From: Strix aluco
Lineage: Eukaryota; Chordata; Aves; Strigiformes; Strigidae
DNA: 64,000 nt
NCBI RefSeq assembly: GCF_031877795.1
Contig: NC_133935.1
Span: 72,062,303-72,126,302 of the forward strand
Reading direction: 5' to 3'
Part shown: positions 24,301 through 35,401 of the stretch, one piece after another
Position numbering within the stretch: position 1 is the stretch's first letter
How the letters are laid out: every line of letters starts with the position of its first letter
Translations under genes and position numbers: made by a program
The notes under the pieces: generated by a model
Database searches by the model: none
Seen by the model: the letters and a program-made list of their open reading frames with translations, nothing else
What the model was told of the DNA's origin: nothing

Positions 24301-26110
24301 AGAATACAATGGAAAAGAAGTTTGCCTGCAGATGCTCTACATTGTCATAATAGATGAACTAGTTGGCTACTATACCATAGTATCTGCCCTGACTTTTCTT
24401 TTTTATTTATAATGTTTCCTGCCTAAGGATCTTTGAGTTAGAGAAACATCATAAGATTAAAGTTCACTTTAAAAAGTAAAAGCTTGTAGACAGTTTAAAC
24501 ATTCCTAAAACACACAAAGGCCATGTTTAAAGAAAACATTGTTGCCCAGAAGCCGTCTTTACCTTTTCAATAGTCAAATTGCTTTTTCCAAGAGCAGTTG
24601 AAGGTTTTGCCATTGGCAGTTTGCCAGTTGCCTTCATATTTTTTTCCTTAGTTTTCTGTTCTTGTGTCAGAGGTGAACTGGCAATTTTTGTAGGAGATAT
24701 ATGAGTTTTAACAGGGCTTCTGTTTGGAGGAGTATGAAGAGCATGTGTTTTGTCATTTGACAAAAGTTTATCCGATTCCTTCTGAAAACAAGGTGGCAGC
24801 TGATATGCTGGGCTATCCTGCACACAGTATGTCTCCCTTTTAACAGCCCTGGGACTTTTCTCTTTATTTTGGTTTCTCAGTATTTTCAATTTTGACTTTG
24901 AGTCCTCCACAAATTTTTCTATAATCTTGTTTTCCTTTTCTTCTGATTGGCTTATTTTAGTCTGTTCATTCTTGCTTCCAGTCTCTATCTGTAGTGCTAA
25001 CAAATGAGCTTCTTTGAAAATTTCCACAAATTTCTCTCCTGTAAGTGGGCTCCACATGAGTTTATCATCAGAAGCAGGTGCACACTTTTTTTCAGCATCT
25101 TTCCTTGCTTCAATATTGACAGCGATACATTTTTCTTTGTGTCCCAAAGGTCCAATAAAAACTTCATCTTCATTTCCACTACAAAGAAAAATAAGTCAGC
25201 CCAGCACCTTATGTGTATCCATTTTAAAAGTATATTTACCTGTAGACACTTCACTTACCTTGCTGGAGAGAGTGAAAGGTCAAAATCAAACTTTTCATCA
25301 GTCAGAAGAGGAAAGTCTGAAACTGTAACAAAAAAGATTTTGTGACAGTGGGGATTTGCAATAAAAATGATTGCATTATGTTTTGATGATTTGGTGAAGC
25401 TGATGTCAGATGGCAAAGAAAGTTTTAGCTACCAAGTTTAAATAATTAAAATCACATATTCTAGGTCAAGGAAATTGAAGGTACAGCTGTGAATATGATC
25501 ATAGTTGTGATGAATGCCCAAATATCATGAAAGATCTCAATGCTAATTTCTAAACATCCATAATAGTAACATGGGATCTGGCCATGGGAAAGGGTATCAG
25601 CAGCCTCTAATCAAGAAAAGTGAAAATATATTATCTAGAGCTACAGGACAATGCAGCTGTCCTATCTTTTCCAACTGTCCATTCTTTTCCAGTTCAGACC
25701 AGCACAGGACACTAACAGTGAGCCAGAGTTTTCTTGTTAGCTAATATATAAACTAAATATTAACTGAATCTGCAACAGACAAAGAAAAAGGAAGAACTCA
25801 GATTATATCTATAGAAGAGAGATGGATGACACGTCACTACTACACATGCTCTAGTACCAGTGCTCCACAAGCTCCCAAGGAAGCTTGTAATTCTGAGACT
25901 GGGAACAACAGCCCATCCAACGAAATGAGTACACAGAACAAGATACAAAGCAGATACAGGAGGTCTACTGATCTAAACTGTCATAACTTTTAATAAGGAA
26001 TACACCAGGTAGAGAATACCCCAACACGTTCTCCACCTACCATTGCGCACGCAACTTTCTTCAGTCACCTGACTTGAGCCGTGTGCTGCCATTTCTTTTC
26101 CTTCCTCCAT
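15303..26110 (-). CDS. GTSE1: G2 and S-phase expressed protein 1
   Basis: Coding exons: 26110-26041, 25322-25259, 25178-24563, 23882-23712, 21731-21590, 20359-19982, 19791-19722, 19282-19034, 17825-17645, 16522-16388, 15386-15303. They total 2160 nt, or 719 aa (human 739). The family binds microtubules through EB1, restrains MCAK, binds clathrin heavy chain on spindles, and moves p53 out of the nucleus after G2 damage. Visible landmarks: the acidic N-terminal block [15 protein letters not shown], then [12 protein letters not shown] (residues 51-62); [20 protein letters not shown] (87-106); a long Ser/Thr/Pro/Lys-rich disordered middle with many SP/TP sites; LALNFSPEK; two LIDL motifs (670-673, 693-696); and a KEN sequence (709-711) in the ending [16 protein letters not shown] stands where human carries an SxIP-type EB1 motif. 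The start is the first ATG of exon 2, MEEGKEM. Two CR1 copies sit in the intron between 21731 and 23712. Exon 16522-16388 has a second donor 6 nt further on. Confidence 0.96.
21102..21112. repeat. Poly-C run
   Basis: Run of about 10-11 C followed by GCCC in a GTSE1 intron, next to T-rich and GT-rich low-complexity DNA at 21080-21240. It is a possible site of sequencing error. Confidence 0.7.
21983..22690 (+). mobile_element. CR1 LINE, 5'-truncated
   Basis: Antisense to GTSE1, inside its intron. It carries the end of CR1 ORF2 in broken frames ([20 protein letters not shown], then [20 protein letters not shown]) and the 3' UTR through GAGGTTGCCGAGTCTCCATT to GACCTCAAGGGGTCCTTCCA, ending ACCATTCCATGAATC. 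It is noticeably diverged and truncated at the 5' side, as is usual for the family. Confidence 0.85.
22778..23372 (+). mobile_element. CR1 LINE, second copy, 5'-truncated
   Basis: Same orientation as the copy ending about 90 bases before it, but a different subfamily and less diverged. It runs from ATCCAGGGCTGC through GTCCAGAGGAGGGACACAAA and GAACACGTTGCCCAGAGATG to the tail CCAACCCAAACCATTCTATG. The ORF2 end is interrupted. It is closely similar to the copies at 35402-35878 (minus) and 37310-37640. Confidence 0.88.
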
Positions 26111-26699
26111 AGTGTCTGGAAAATACAAAATTAGGTATGCAGTAGATTTAAAAGAACAACAATAAGGTCACAGAATTGTATGATACTGCCAAATTAGGAA
26201 GGAGGTAAATACTCCCTTTAAAGACTCATGTTATGGTTAGAAACAGCCACACAAACACAGTTTGTGGGATGTCACGCATCTTACCATGCTCTCTTGAAGC
26301 ATGCTGTTGAATTATCTGAGACTATATGTAAAGTGTTGCAACCTCTGTAAAAAGCCTTCAAAGACAGCAGTGATGCCTAGGATTTCTGAATGCCCTTAAT
26401 GCAAACTCAGTGTTCAGCAACTGAACTCCTTGTATGAATACAGCTGCAATGGGCAACACAGCTATACAGTTACAGCAGAACACTGCCACCCAAGCTAAAA
26501 TAACTTTTCACAGCACTAACTCGAGACTGGCATAACCGAGACTCAGCACATCTCTGCTCTGCAGAAGAAACGCGTGCTGTGCTTAAGACAGCGCCTTTCA
26601 CTTGTGGCCAGAAACCCATCAGAAATGATCTTCTGTGAGCAAAGGTAGACTCGTCCCTACCTTAAGACAACCCGCTCAGGCTTTACCGAGAGGTTAGCC

Positions 26700-27250
26700 A
26701 GGAGACCCTCAGGGAGAGTACCTCATGCGGCGCGGCCAGGCCGACGGGACTACCGCCGAGCACGGACCTACCAGCACTGGTCCCTCACGGGGCAGCTCAG
26801 CAGAGCCCGCCGGATCCCAGGGGACCCCCCGCACACACCCCAGGGAGAACAACTGCCCGGCGTGCGCGGAGCCGCTCACAAGCCACACAGAGCCCCGCGA
26901 GGGACGAGGAGCCGCCCGCCGACCTCCCACATCAGACGAGCTCGCGTAGGGCCCCCCCCCCCGCCCACCCGCAACGACCCCTCCACAGCCGGGTCGCGGG
27001 CCCCCGGCCACCGCAGCACCCGGGAAGCGGCTGGGGCGGCCGAGCCGGGGGCGCTGCGCTCACCTCCGCTGGGCCGCCGAGCACGACGCGGCGCAGCGCT
27101 GCCGCCGGAGGTTTGAAATGGCGCTCGCGCACGTGACGCCCCCCGCGCGCCCTCACTGGCAGGTTCGAACGATACCCGACAACCGCCCCCGCCCCCGCGC
27201 GCCCGTCGCTGTCCGCGGCGCTGGGCCGCAGCCGCCTGCCGTGGCCGGTG
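26700..27250 (-). promoter_or_regulatory. GTSE1: GTSE1 CpG-island promoter and non-coding exon 1
   Basis: CpG-dense block. A good donor (CAGCGGAG followed by GTGAGC, minus strand) ends a likely untranslated first exon at 27064, joining the exon that starts at 26115. Just upstream are TTTGAA at 27112-27117 and TTCGAA at 27164-27169. Both are forms of the cell-cycle homology region (CHR) used by DREAM and MYB-MuvB complexes at G2/M genes. A GGCGC core lies right beside the first, and there is a CACGTGAC at 27130-27137. There is no TATA box. The start site is inferred to lie near 27100. Confidence 0.65.
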
Positions 27251-27723
27251 TTTAACGGGGTAGATACGTGTAACTGCTGCCAGTCCGGTAGAACTAGAGA
27301 CGGGCCTCTGGAGCGTCACAGCACCCAGGGCCATCAGAGGCTGCCCGGAAAGCTGCGGCAGGCGGCCGTGGGGTGGCTGGGTGGCGGCTGGCTCCCTCCG
27401 GCTGCGCTCGGCCTCGCAGGCCAGGCCGCTCCTTGGGCGCTTTCCACTCCTCAAGTGCAGGTTCCAGCCTTGCTGTTTCATCCCCACTGCTTGTTGCTGC
27501 AGAGCCCGGTTTGCCTGGCAGAGCTCGGCAGCCATGGTGGTGGCAGGAATGGAAGGGAAAACCTCGTGCTCCTGCCATGTAGGGAGACAGGTGTCTGCTG
27601 ACCTGTGCCCTGACCTGCAGGAGCCCAGGAGTTGTCTGGGCACTCCTAAAGGACATGGCTTCAGAGCCCTGCCGGGGCGCAGGGCCTCAGGGTGACAGCT
27701 GGCACAGCTGCCGTGCTGGTTGT
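27251..27723. other. GTSE1 upstream flank
   Basis: GC-rich shore of the CpG island running up to the CR1 insertion. Open frames occur on both strands but look like a by-product of base composition. I see no recognisable protein. Confidence 0.45.
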
Positions 27724-28475
27724 GGTGAGGCATACAACAACCCCCAGCAGCGCTACAGGCTTGGGGAGGAGTGGCTGGAGAGCTGCCAGTCAGAGAGGGA
27801 CCTGGGGGTGTTGATTGACAGCGGGCTGAACATGAGCCAGCAGTGTGCCCAGGTGGCCAAGAAGGCCAATGGTATCCTGGCTTGTATCAGAAATAGCATG
27901 GCCAGCAGGGACAGGGAAGTGATCTTACCCCTGGACTCGGCACTGGTGAGGCCGCACCTCAATTACTGTGTTCAGTTTTGGGCCCCTCACTACAAAAAGG
28001 ACATTGAATTACTCGAGCGTGTCCAGAGAAGGGCAACGAAGCTGGTGCAGGGTCTGGAGCACATGTCGTATGAGGAGCGGCTGAGGGAACTGGGGTTGTT
28101 TAGTCTGGAGAAGAGGAGGCTGAGGGGAGACCTCATCGCCCTCTACAACTACCTGAAAGGAGGTTGCAGAGAGCTGGGGATGAGTCTCTTTAACCAAGTA
28201 ACAAGCAATAGGACAAGAGGTAATGGCCTCAAGTTGCTCCAGGGAAGGTTTAGACTGGATGTTAGGAAGCATTTCTTTACAGAACGGGTAGTTAGGCGTT
28301 GGAATGGGCTGCCCAGGGAGGTGGTGGAGTCCCCATCCCTGGAGGTGTTTAAGAGGTGGGTTGACAGAGCCCTTAGGGATATGGTGTAGTTGGGAACTGT
28401 CAGTGCTATGTTAATGGTTGGACTGGATGATCTTCAAGGTCTTTTCCAACCTAGATGATTCTGTGATTCTGTGAG
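27724..28475 (+). mobile_element. CR1 LINE 3' part with long open ORF2 end
   Basis: About 750 bases of CR1, cut off at the 5' side. The frame that ends at 28389 stays open over roughly 220 codons of the ORF2 C-terminus ([72 protein letters not shown]). The 3' UTR follows and ends in GATTCTGTGATTCTGTGA. This is the best preserved CR1 in the window and so probably the youngest. It is not a host gene. It lies about 600 bp upstream of the GTSE1 promoter. Confidence 0.92.
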
Positions 28476-31000
28476 GGTGAAGATGAACTCCTTTTGTTTC
28501 CTCCACACCTTTGCTGCATATGACTGTATAGTCATTTAACTGCACCAAAAGGGATACGTACCTGTTACTAAGCTGACGTAAGGAATATCAAGATTCCCAG
28601 ATGTGCGTCACAGCTACTGCCAATTAATATGGGCTGACTGATAGAATAGTTTTAAAAGTAGACCCATGTCAGTAAGAAACACCAGGAAAACACCACTTTT
28701 CCACATTTTATCTGAAGTTTAATGATGCACAGTGCTTAGGGTTTTCTCCTAATATATGCATGGCCTCAGAAATTGCAGTTAAGTGATGTATTCTGTTCTG
28801 AGTATTATGGGATGACTAACTAAATCACTGGACTGGAATCTAGCAGCTGAATAAAAATGGTTGATCATGATCTGCAGATTTTCATAAGATAACATATTTT
28901 GTAACCCTTTCTCTACTTGGCTGCTTACATTTTGGTATCTTTCATGGAGCCTTGCAAGCAGTATACATGCAACATGAGTATATAGCAAGTATCCTATGTA
29001 TTAACTAAGATGCACAGTAAATGGCTGGGACAAATAGGCTACTAGGCTGAGTGTTAACATGCTTACCTCCCACTTTTCCTCCCTCCCATGACCCCAGGAG
29101 TCTCTCCTGGCTGGCCATGGTCAGTCCGGTGGGGAACTGTCAGGCTTTGTCACTCATAAAACGGGCCAGTCCTCATTATTACAGAGTTTCTGTCTTCCAG
29201 CTTTTTATCTCAGGATTTTATACCTGTTCTGTTTGGTGTTTTTTTCATGGGTCCTTGAGTCACTGTTACTGATATAACAATTTCAATTCTACATTTTTAC
29301 TGTTCTTCTCTTGCATTGCTTTAGCCTACAGAGTGTCTCACTAATAGCTCAAGAGCAATTTTTTTTTTTCAGTAAGTTGAGCAAGTGGCTGTGGCTGTAT
29401 TAATAAAACTGGGCCATGCACATTATAAAGGATAATTTTCAATAAAGAAAATTATTACAGAAGACAAAAAGTTGGGAGATCTCAAGAGTGTTTTATATGA
29501 CCAAAAATCAACAATCTCACACTTCTGAGATGAGGCTTGCACATACCTCCTTTTGCTTAGTTCAATCAAAAAGTGAAAGCATCAGTAAGAAACAGAAAAC
29601 CAAGATGAAACTAATGGGGAAAGGGGCAAATAGGCTTTAAGTGCTACAGATCTTAGGACTGAAGTAGGAAAAATTTATAAAGAAAACTAAAAACATACAG
29701 GAAAAGTTCATTGTACAGCTTTTATTGTGGCATCTACCACTATGCATATGTTATTTAAGAAAACAGAATCTGAAAGTTGTAACTGCCTATATTCTAAGGA
29801 TCAGGTCTGAAAAAGCAACTTAAGTCAGTAATTCTTTACTGATGTCCAAATTTCTTCCTCTAAGTCATTGTAATATTTCCATTTTTCTGTATTTAATATA
29901 TTACTAATAATGAAGAATCATATGACATCCTCAGTAGCTCCAGTGACAGCTTTACTCACATAAACAGCATGTGCACTTCTATTGAAATGCACACTGAGGT
30001 ACTAGTCTTGTAACAATTTTACTTAAAGGAAATGGAGACAAAATCAGTTTCTGTTAAACAGACACAGTGTTGATGAAATTAAAATAGCTCTTTTTCTAAA
30101 TGTTACTTACAGAAAAGAGTTTTAAGACCACTGAGAGTATGAGTACACAAGCTCAGTCTTAATTTTCTGGAGTGTAAGTGATATCCCAAGACATATTTGG
30201 AAATTGCTAATTGTTTTACTAGAACTAAAGGAACCAATTTTATTTATATAGAAACATAAATGCTATGTGAAGGAAAAGCAAAAGCCTTTAGAAATGCACC
30301 AGGACTACAAGTTCAGATTTGTCTTAACGGCAATTATATGTGACAATAAGCTTAAAGTAACAGATAAATGAGAAATGAAGTTATTTTAATGTTTTTGACA
30401 GTTTAAAGATGATGCAAGAAGGTGCCCACATTTTGCTTTGGGAAAGAAGGGCCTTGACCTATTTTTCTAAAATTTAAATGTGTTTATTCACAAGCCCTAC
30501 ACATAGTTACTGGACCATTGGACTTATTATGCTAAACCCACCATTAACCCAGCTAATCATGCAATGCCCAACTTTTGGGGGAACTTCTGCACTGGCATAG
30601 TCTCTTATTAATTAATGGCTCCAGATGGTCAGGGATGAATAGGATGTATGTGACTTTGTTGCTAACCCTGAATGTCCAAATGTTTTCTTTTGTACTGATA
30701 CACTGCTTATTAACTGCTTATTGAATATGACTGTGTTATAAAAGTCAACAGATTATTAAAGAAGGGACTTACTTTTTCATAAAAATCTTTGAATATTAGA
30801 GCATATCTAAGTGATGGTGGCTTGAAATTTCACTCCAGGCAAGTTAAACCAAATTACAGTTGTAGAAAGAAGCAAAGTTTTACCCCAAAATAGCCTGTGA
30901 TCTAATAGAAAGTAGTTCTAAGTTACAGCTCATCCTGCATTTTTCATCACCAGCACCCTCCATCTGTGCATTACTTGTGTTGCTATGAATTTGGCAATGC
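28476..31000. other. Intergenic, no gene seen
   Basis: AT-rich sequence between the CR1 copy and the small membrane-protein gene. ORFs are short and I find no plausible exon pair. A slightly GC-richer patch at 29050-29230 holds a 73-codon chance ORF. Confidence 0.5.
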
Positions 31001-31020
31001 TTCAGCAGCGAGCTACTGTT

Positions 31021-31027
31021 TATAAGA
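31021..31027 (+). promoter_or_regulatory. TATA-like element of the small membrane-protein gene
   Basis: TATAAGA (in TTTATAAGAAGG) about 325 bases before the predicted start codon. A start site near 31050 would give a 5' UTR of about 300 nt in the first exon. There is no CpG island here, unlike the other four genes, which suggests tissue-restricted expression. Inferred. Confidence 0.4.
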
Positions 31028-31345
31028 AGGGATCCCAGCAGCTAAAAGAAGCCAGTCGTTGGGATTACTCATTACTTGCCTTGTGAGCTGCCTCAGGGAA
31101 TTTCTTGAAGAGCAATGTCAAAATCAGCTTTAAAAAACCAGTAATTTGAGAACTTATGATTGACACGTATGAAGTGCTCCCAGATTAGTGTTGGTCAAGT
31201 TTGTGGGCTTGGAAGAAAGATTCTTTTTGTTGGTACTGAGTGAAGCTATTCCTCTTTTATGCAAGGAAACAAGAGGATAAAAAAGGCCTTTTTCCTCGCT
31301 GCAAGAAGAAATCTGACGCATTGGGAACTCAATCACCAAGACAAC

Positions 31346-31890
31346 ATGAATGCTTCCAGGAGGTAAGCTGCACATACTGCATTCCTCTCAGGTAGGAATA
31401 GGAAAGCAAACTAGTGACAGAATATTCCTCTCGTGGTCTTCACATGATGCTGCCAGATAATCATGAACTGTGTTATTTGATTTGCAGTTACACAAGACAG
31501 AAGGTAGCCTTTGTCCTGATAGGAATGTTAAATGTGCATTTCTAATTCTACAGCTACTTTCTGTAAAATCTCAGCTGCAGAACTTCTGTTTTATCGATGA
31601 ATGCCTTTTTGCAGATTGGACTTCCTAGTCTTTCATTTTTAACAGCTCTCTTCATAAGTATATAAATATAATTTGTATTTAAAAGCTCTTTACTTGTAAA
31701 CTGTATCTGCGGTAACGTTTTCGGTAACTTCTCTTCTGTGATAATAACAGCAGGAACATGTATGAACCAGAGCTGTAATACATCTAATACTCCTCAGACC
31801 CCTTCCTAAGCTACATGAAAATCACAAGCTGATTGATCTCCTTTTGGCATTCCAGTTCAGATGGAATTGTGGACATTCAACATTCTTTTC

Positions 31891-31925
<35 letters not shown>

Positions 31926-32756
31926 CAGGCCCACTGGGGCTTAGCAGGCAACTTTCAGTGGTGATAACAATAACTGGAGATCAGTTACCACAGGCTAACA
32001 CTTCTACTTTCAAACCATTTGGAAAAGGTGGCAAAGCAATGTTACTCCAGAGAATCCTACACATATGCTTTGTGTAGTATCTTTGGCTAATGAATACCTT
32101 GACACAGACTGCAGAGGGAAGTCCCCTCTGAAAAGCAGATAGGAACACATTATCAGAGCAGGATGGAAAGCTCACATAGCACACACTGTGCTTATTTTCA
32201 TGGATTAAAGCTTTGGAAACTGGTAATTTTTTTAAAACCCTGCCACTTTCATAATATTGCAAAATGAAAGGGTATGTTTTTTCTCATACAACTGATCTGT
32301 ATCAACAGTGAAGAGCACTGTGCGTCCTCTAACAAGCCCATGCCCAGTCTCTCTGCCTGTCAGTGGGAGAGAAATACCAAATGGCTGGTAAATGTTTTGT
32401 ATTTCCAGTTATGGAAATTACTTTATTAGCCCCATACAGTTTGAAGAGCTCTTTCCCAAATCTAGTCAATGATACAATGCACACTCTGGACTTCATTATA
32501 AACACTATTGAACTGTTAATAAAAAAGAATCATTTTTAATCTTAATCTTGCTTTTTGTTATGGCAGGATACATTCTCTCCGTGCTCACAGACAGAAAAAC
32601 AATGGGAACAAAAGTGAGAACTGGCACAGCAGCTCTGGGTTCAAGCACCAGCATGAAGATGATCTTGCTACAGTCCATGCCCTTTACACAGTGATTGTCA
32701 TGATCCTTCTAATAGCAATTTGGGGAGTCTGGTCAAGAAAGGATTCATCCTTATAG
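31346..32756 (+). CDS. Unrecognised 68-aa single-pass membrane protein
   Basis: Two coding exons, 31346-31362 and 32567-32756, joined across a 1204-nt intron. The donor is AGGAG followed by GTAAGC; the acceptor is a T-rich tract ending GGCAG. The join completes an Arg codon and gives 68 aa. The first half is polar and basic (MNASRRIHSLRAHRQK, then a His/Ser-rich and acidic stretch HQHEDD). Residues 43-61 form one hydrophobic segment (HALYTVIVMILLIAIWGVW). The tail is SRKDSSL, whose last residues fit a class I PDZ ligand (Ser at -2, Leu at 0). NAS at 2-4 is a glycosylation sequon, usable only if the N-terminus faces the lumen. The ATG has A at -3. An in-frame upstream ATG at 31259 could add 29 residues but has a poor context. 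A TATA element and a polyadenylation signal frame the unit. I cannot assign a family; it lacks the length and juxtamembrane motif of KCNE subunits. Confidence 0.62.
31895..31924 (+). repeat. Poly-A tract, 30 bases
   Basis: Uninterrupted run of 30 A inside the intron of the small membrane-protein gene. No recognisable element precedes it and I see no clear target-site duplication, so it may be a simple repeat rather than the tail of a processed insertion. Confidence 0.9.
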
Positions 32757-33345
32757 CAGCAATATGCTTTTTTTGGTCAAATATTTAAATGAATATTTGT
32801 GTTGATTATCCATACCCAGGAGGTACAAAAAAATGGTCTCAGCATATTACAGTTTACTTGAAACTGCTTAAACTATTGCTACTTGTGGAACTGAATCTGT
32901 GAAGCAGTTTAATAAGCAATGTACAGAACATGACTTTGTGAATAACATACGCCTGTTTGCACTGTACACATTTATGTTACCCTTCGCATGTATATGAAAC
33001 TTACTTTAAGCACAATATGCTAGCAAGAAGAAAAGTTCAATTTATGTTTTTATTGGTCAATGTTTTGTATATCTACCCCAGCTTTTCATTTTTCAACCTA
33101 AGTTGTCCAGTCTCTACCTCTGCTAAGATTACCTGTCCCAATCCATGGTAAAACATACACTATAAACAGGCAAATAATCTGCCATGTCACAACAACAGGA
33201 AAAAAAATTCAATAAAACCCACTACGCTGCAGGCAAAGGAAGACCTCTGAACAAGTCAAATTTGCATCTCCATTGCTGAAGAGAGTTTATATGGGACTTG
33301 CATCTGCATATTTTTAACTTATGGTAATGCCTTTGTAAACTCAGG

Positions 33346-33363
33346 AATAAAACCATGAAATAA
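33346..33363 (+). terminator. Polyadenylation signals of the small membrane-protein gene
   Basis: AATAAA at 33346-33351 and again at 33358-33363, about 590 bases after the predicted stop codon. They fit a 3' UTR of about 0.6 kb. Confidence 0.5.
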
Positions 33364-33379
33364 ACTGTATTTGTAAGCC

Positions 33380-35400
33380 TCCTTTGTTGCAGAACCAACT
33401 GGCTCAGTCTTCAATCTTGTACCAATATATTTAATTAATCTTCAACCACAGCTTGCTTTTCCATAATTCATCAATTCCTCACAGCAGTACCAACCTCTAC
33501 ATACACCAGCCAATCCTTGATGGGGGGCATTCCATACTCCCACTTTTTCAGGGAAGTAACTCCATTCAGAAAACCTGCAAGCTTTCTTGAAATACAGCCA
33601 GTTAGCCTCTTTTAAACTCTTTAATTGTATGGTTGCTAACTCCTGATGAACTCGGTTAATTGACTGGCAGCTCTGAGGGGCGGTGGCTGTTGGGAACAAT
33701 AGTCCAAGCCTCTGGAGTTTGAACTCTGCTTAAACCCCAAATTTCAGCATTGCCTAAACTAACAGAACCCTAACAAACAAAGAACTGCAGGACATTTTGA
33801 ATACATAGTAACAAAGAGATACATGTTTGTAATTACGTAGTATCTGTAGACAACACAATTCTTGTAAGTATTGTGTACCCCATTTTGGTATCCGTGCATA
33901 ATCAAAAGAGGTACATCAACTGAAAGGTTTATGAGAAGACCTACACGGCGTACCTCAGGGAGTGTTTACAAAGCACAGTATAGCACCAGAACCTGTGTCA
34001 GCTCTCAACAGGCGGGTGTGGGTGCTGGAATCAGCGTTCCTGTGTCTATGCAACACTTCGCCAGTGTCACCCGACTTGGGCAAACACCCTTGTCAAGGTA
34101 CCATCTCATCATGCTTTAACATGGGAGCAAAGCTTTGATGATGCTTTCTGAAGAACAGCACATAAAGGAATAAGAAGAAAAAAATAGATGATTGGCAATT
34201 GGCACATTAAATGCATTGCCATAAGACATAGGGACCTCAGTCATAAACCATATAGCATGAACTAATATTACAAGTGAAAGCAAAAGGATAGTTCCTCCCT
34301 TGTAAACGTACCATTGAAGTACATGAGAAGAGAGAGGGATTTAGACATTCTGACAGTAGTTTGAAGAACCCCAGGCAATTGGGGTTGTGTGACAGGCAAT
34401 GGCCTCAGTGCCCTGGAAGCTTACCATCATCAAGGTTTTTGCAGGAGAGAGGGAGTTTTGACAACGGGTCAAAGAGTGGTACTGAATAATCATTTATTTT
34501 GAAAATTATGAAGGGAGATTCCCCTAGCTGAAGTAAGCATGGGATGCCTGAAACTGCTGCTATGAAAACACAACAAGGTAAGAGGGTAAGTTTAGGCTGT
34601 AGGAGACCAATATGAACTGTGAAGGGCTTTGGAAGTAAAAGCAGACAGGTAAAAGCATCTCAGGATGACAGAAGAGAGGAAGCCAGTGAACAGAGCTGGG
34701 GAGGGGGGCACACTTAATGGTGAGCAGAATTCAATCCTGGAACCAGTCACTGACAGCTGATGTGGATTTTTCCTTTGCTTAAGTTTTTGTAAATCAGATT
34801 GGCTATTTGTTCTAACATATGTAGCTTTTAGAAACATGCATCTTACTAATATCAAACACACAGTTCGGAGATGCATAGGCTGCAGCTCATAAATTGAGCT
34901 GCCAGACCAGCGAACCTACATCGCTTGTGCTGCCGTGTTCATCACAGTGGCCTGAAGATACGGCTGCAGAGCACTCAGGAGTCATCCTGATGCGAGGGAG
35001 CCTACTCTCCGCTTCTCTTTCCCTGCAGAACCTCTGACTGTCCCTTTCACATCACTGCAAGATTTGCCATGTGCCAGAATATATATTCCCCCAACCATGA
35101 AACGGGCACACATCTGATCCTGCACACATGCACCAGCCCACAGGTGAAGGCTGCTGGCAAATCTTTGTGTGCTACTGGACATCCTCCCTGAGGGGAGGAT
35201 GACCACCTCTGTCACAACAGGGCAGGTAAGTTTTCCTTGAGTATATATCTGTATTCCTGCTGCATGCCCAGAGGTATACCTGTTACATAATGGACAGGCC
35301 AGCATTTTGGACATTTCTCAGATCTACCTAGGTTGAAAGCTTGGGAACTGTCTTTAACTCAAATAGCAATAGCCTGCTGGCTTTAGTGCATATTACAAAG
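33380..35400. other. Intergenic, no gene seen
   Basis: Unique-looking sequence between the small gene and a CR1 copy. A minus-strand frame at 33442-33699 (85 codons) and one at 34982-35314 (110 codons) are open, but neither resembles a protein I know and neither is flanked by convincing splice sites. Confidence 0.4.
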
Positions 35401-35401
35401 T

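Noticed and set aside
26876-27733. 285-codon minus-strand ORF over the GTSE1 promoter
   Set aside because: It lies in GC-rich promoter DNA with low-complexity Arg/Gly/Ala content, and crosses the inferred non-coding exon 1 out of any known frame.
27655-28389. 244-codon plus-strand ORF as a host gene
   Set aside because: From about 27724 it is the C-terminus of CR1 ORF2 followed by the CR1 3' UTR and tail. It belongs to the mobile element.
31346-32756. KCNE-family potassium channel subunit for the 68-aa protein
   Set aside because: The size and single membrane span are similar, but the long conserved cytoplasmic C-terminal region of KCNE proteins is absent and the membrane segment is too near the C-terminus.
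33442-33699. 85-codon minus-strand ORF
   Set aside because: No family recognised and no splice or promoter context. Probably chance, possibly a fragment of an old repeat that I cannot name.
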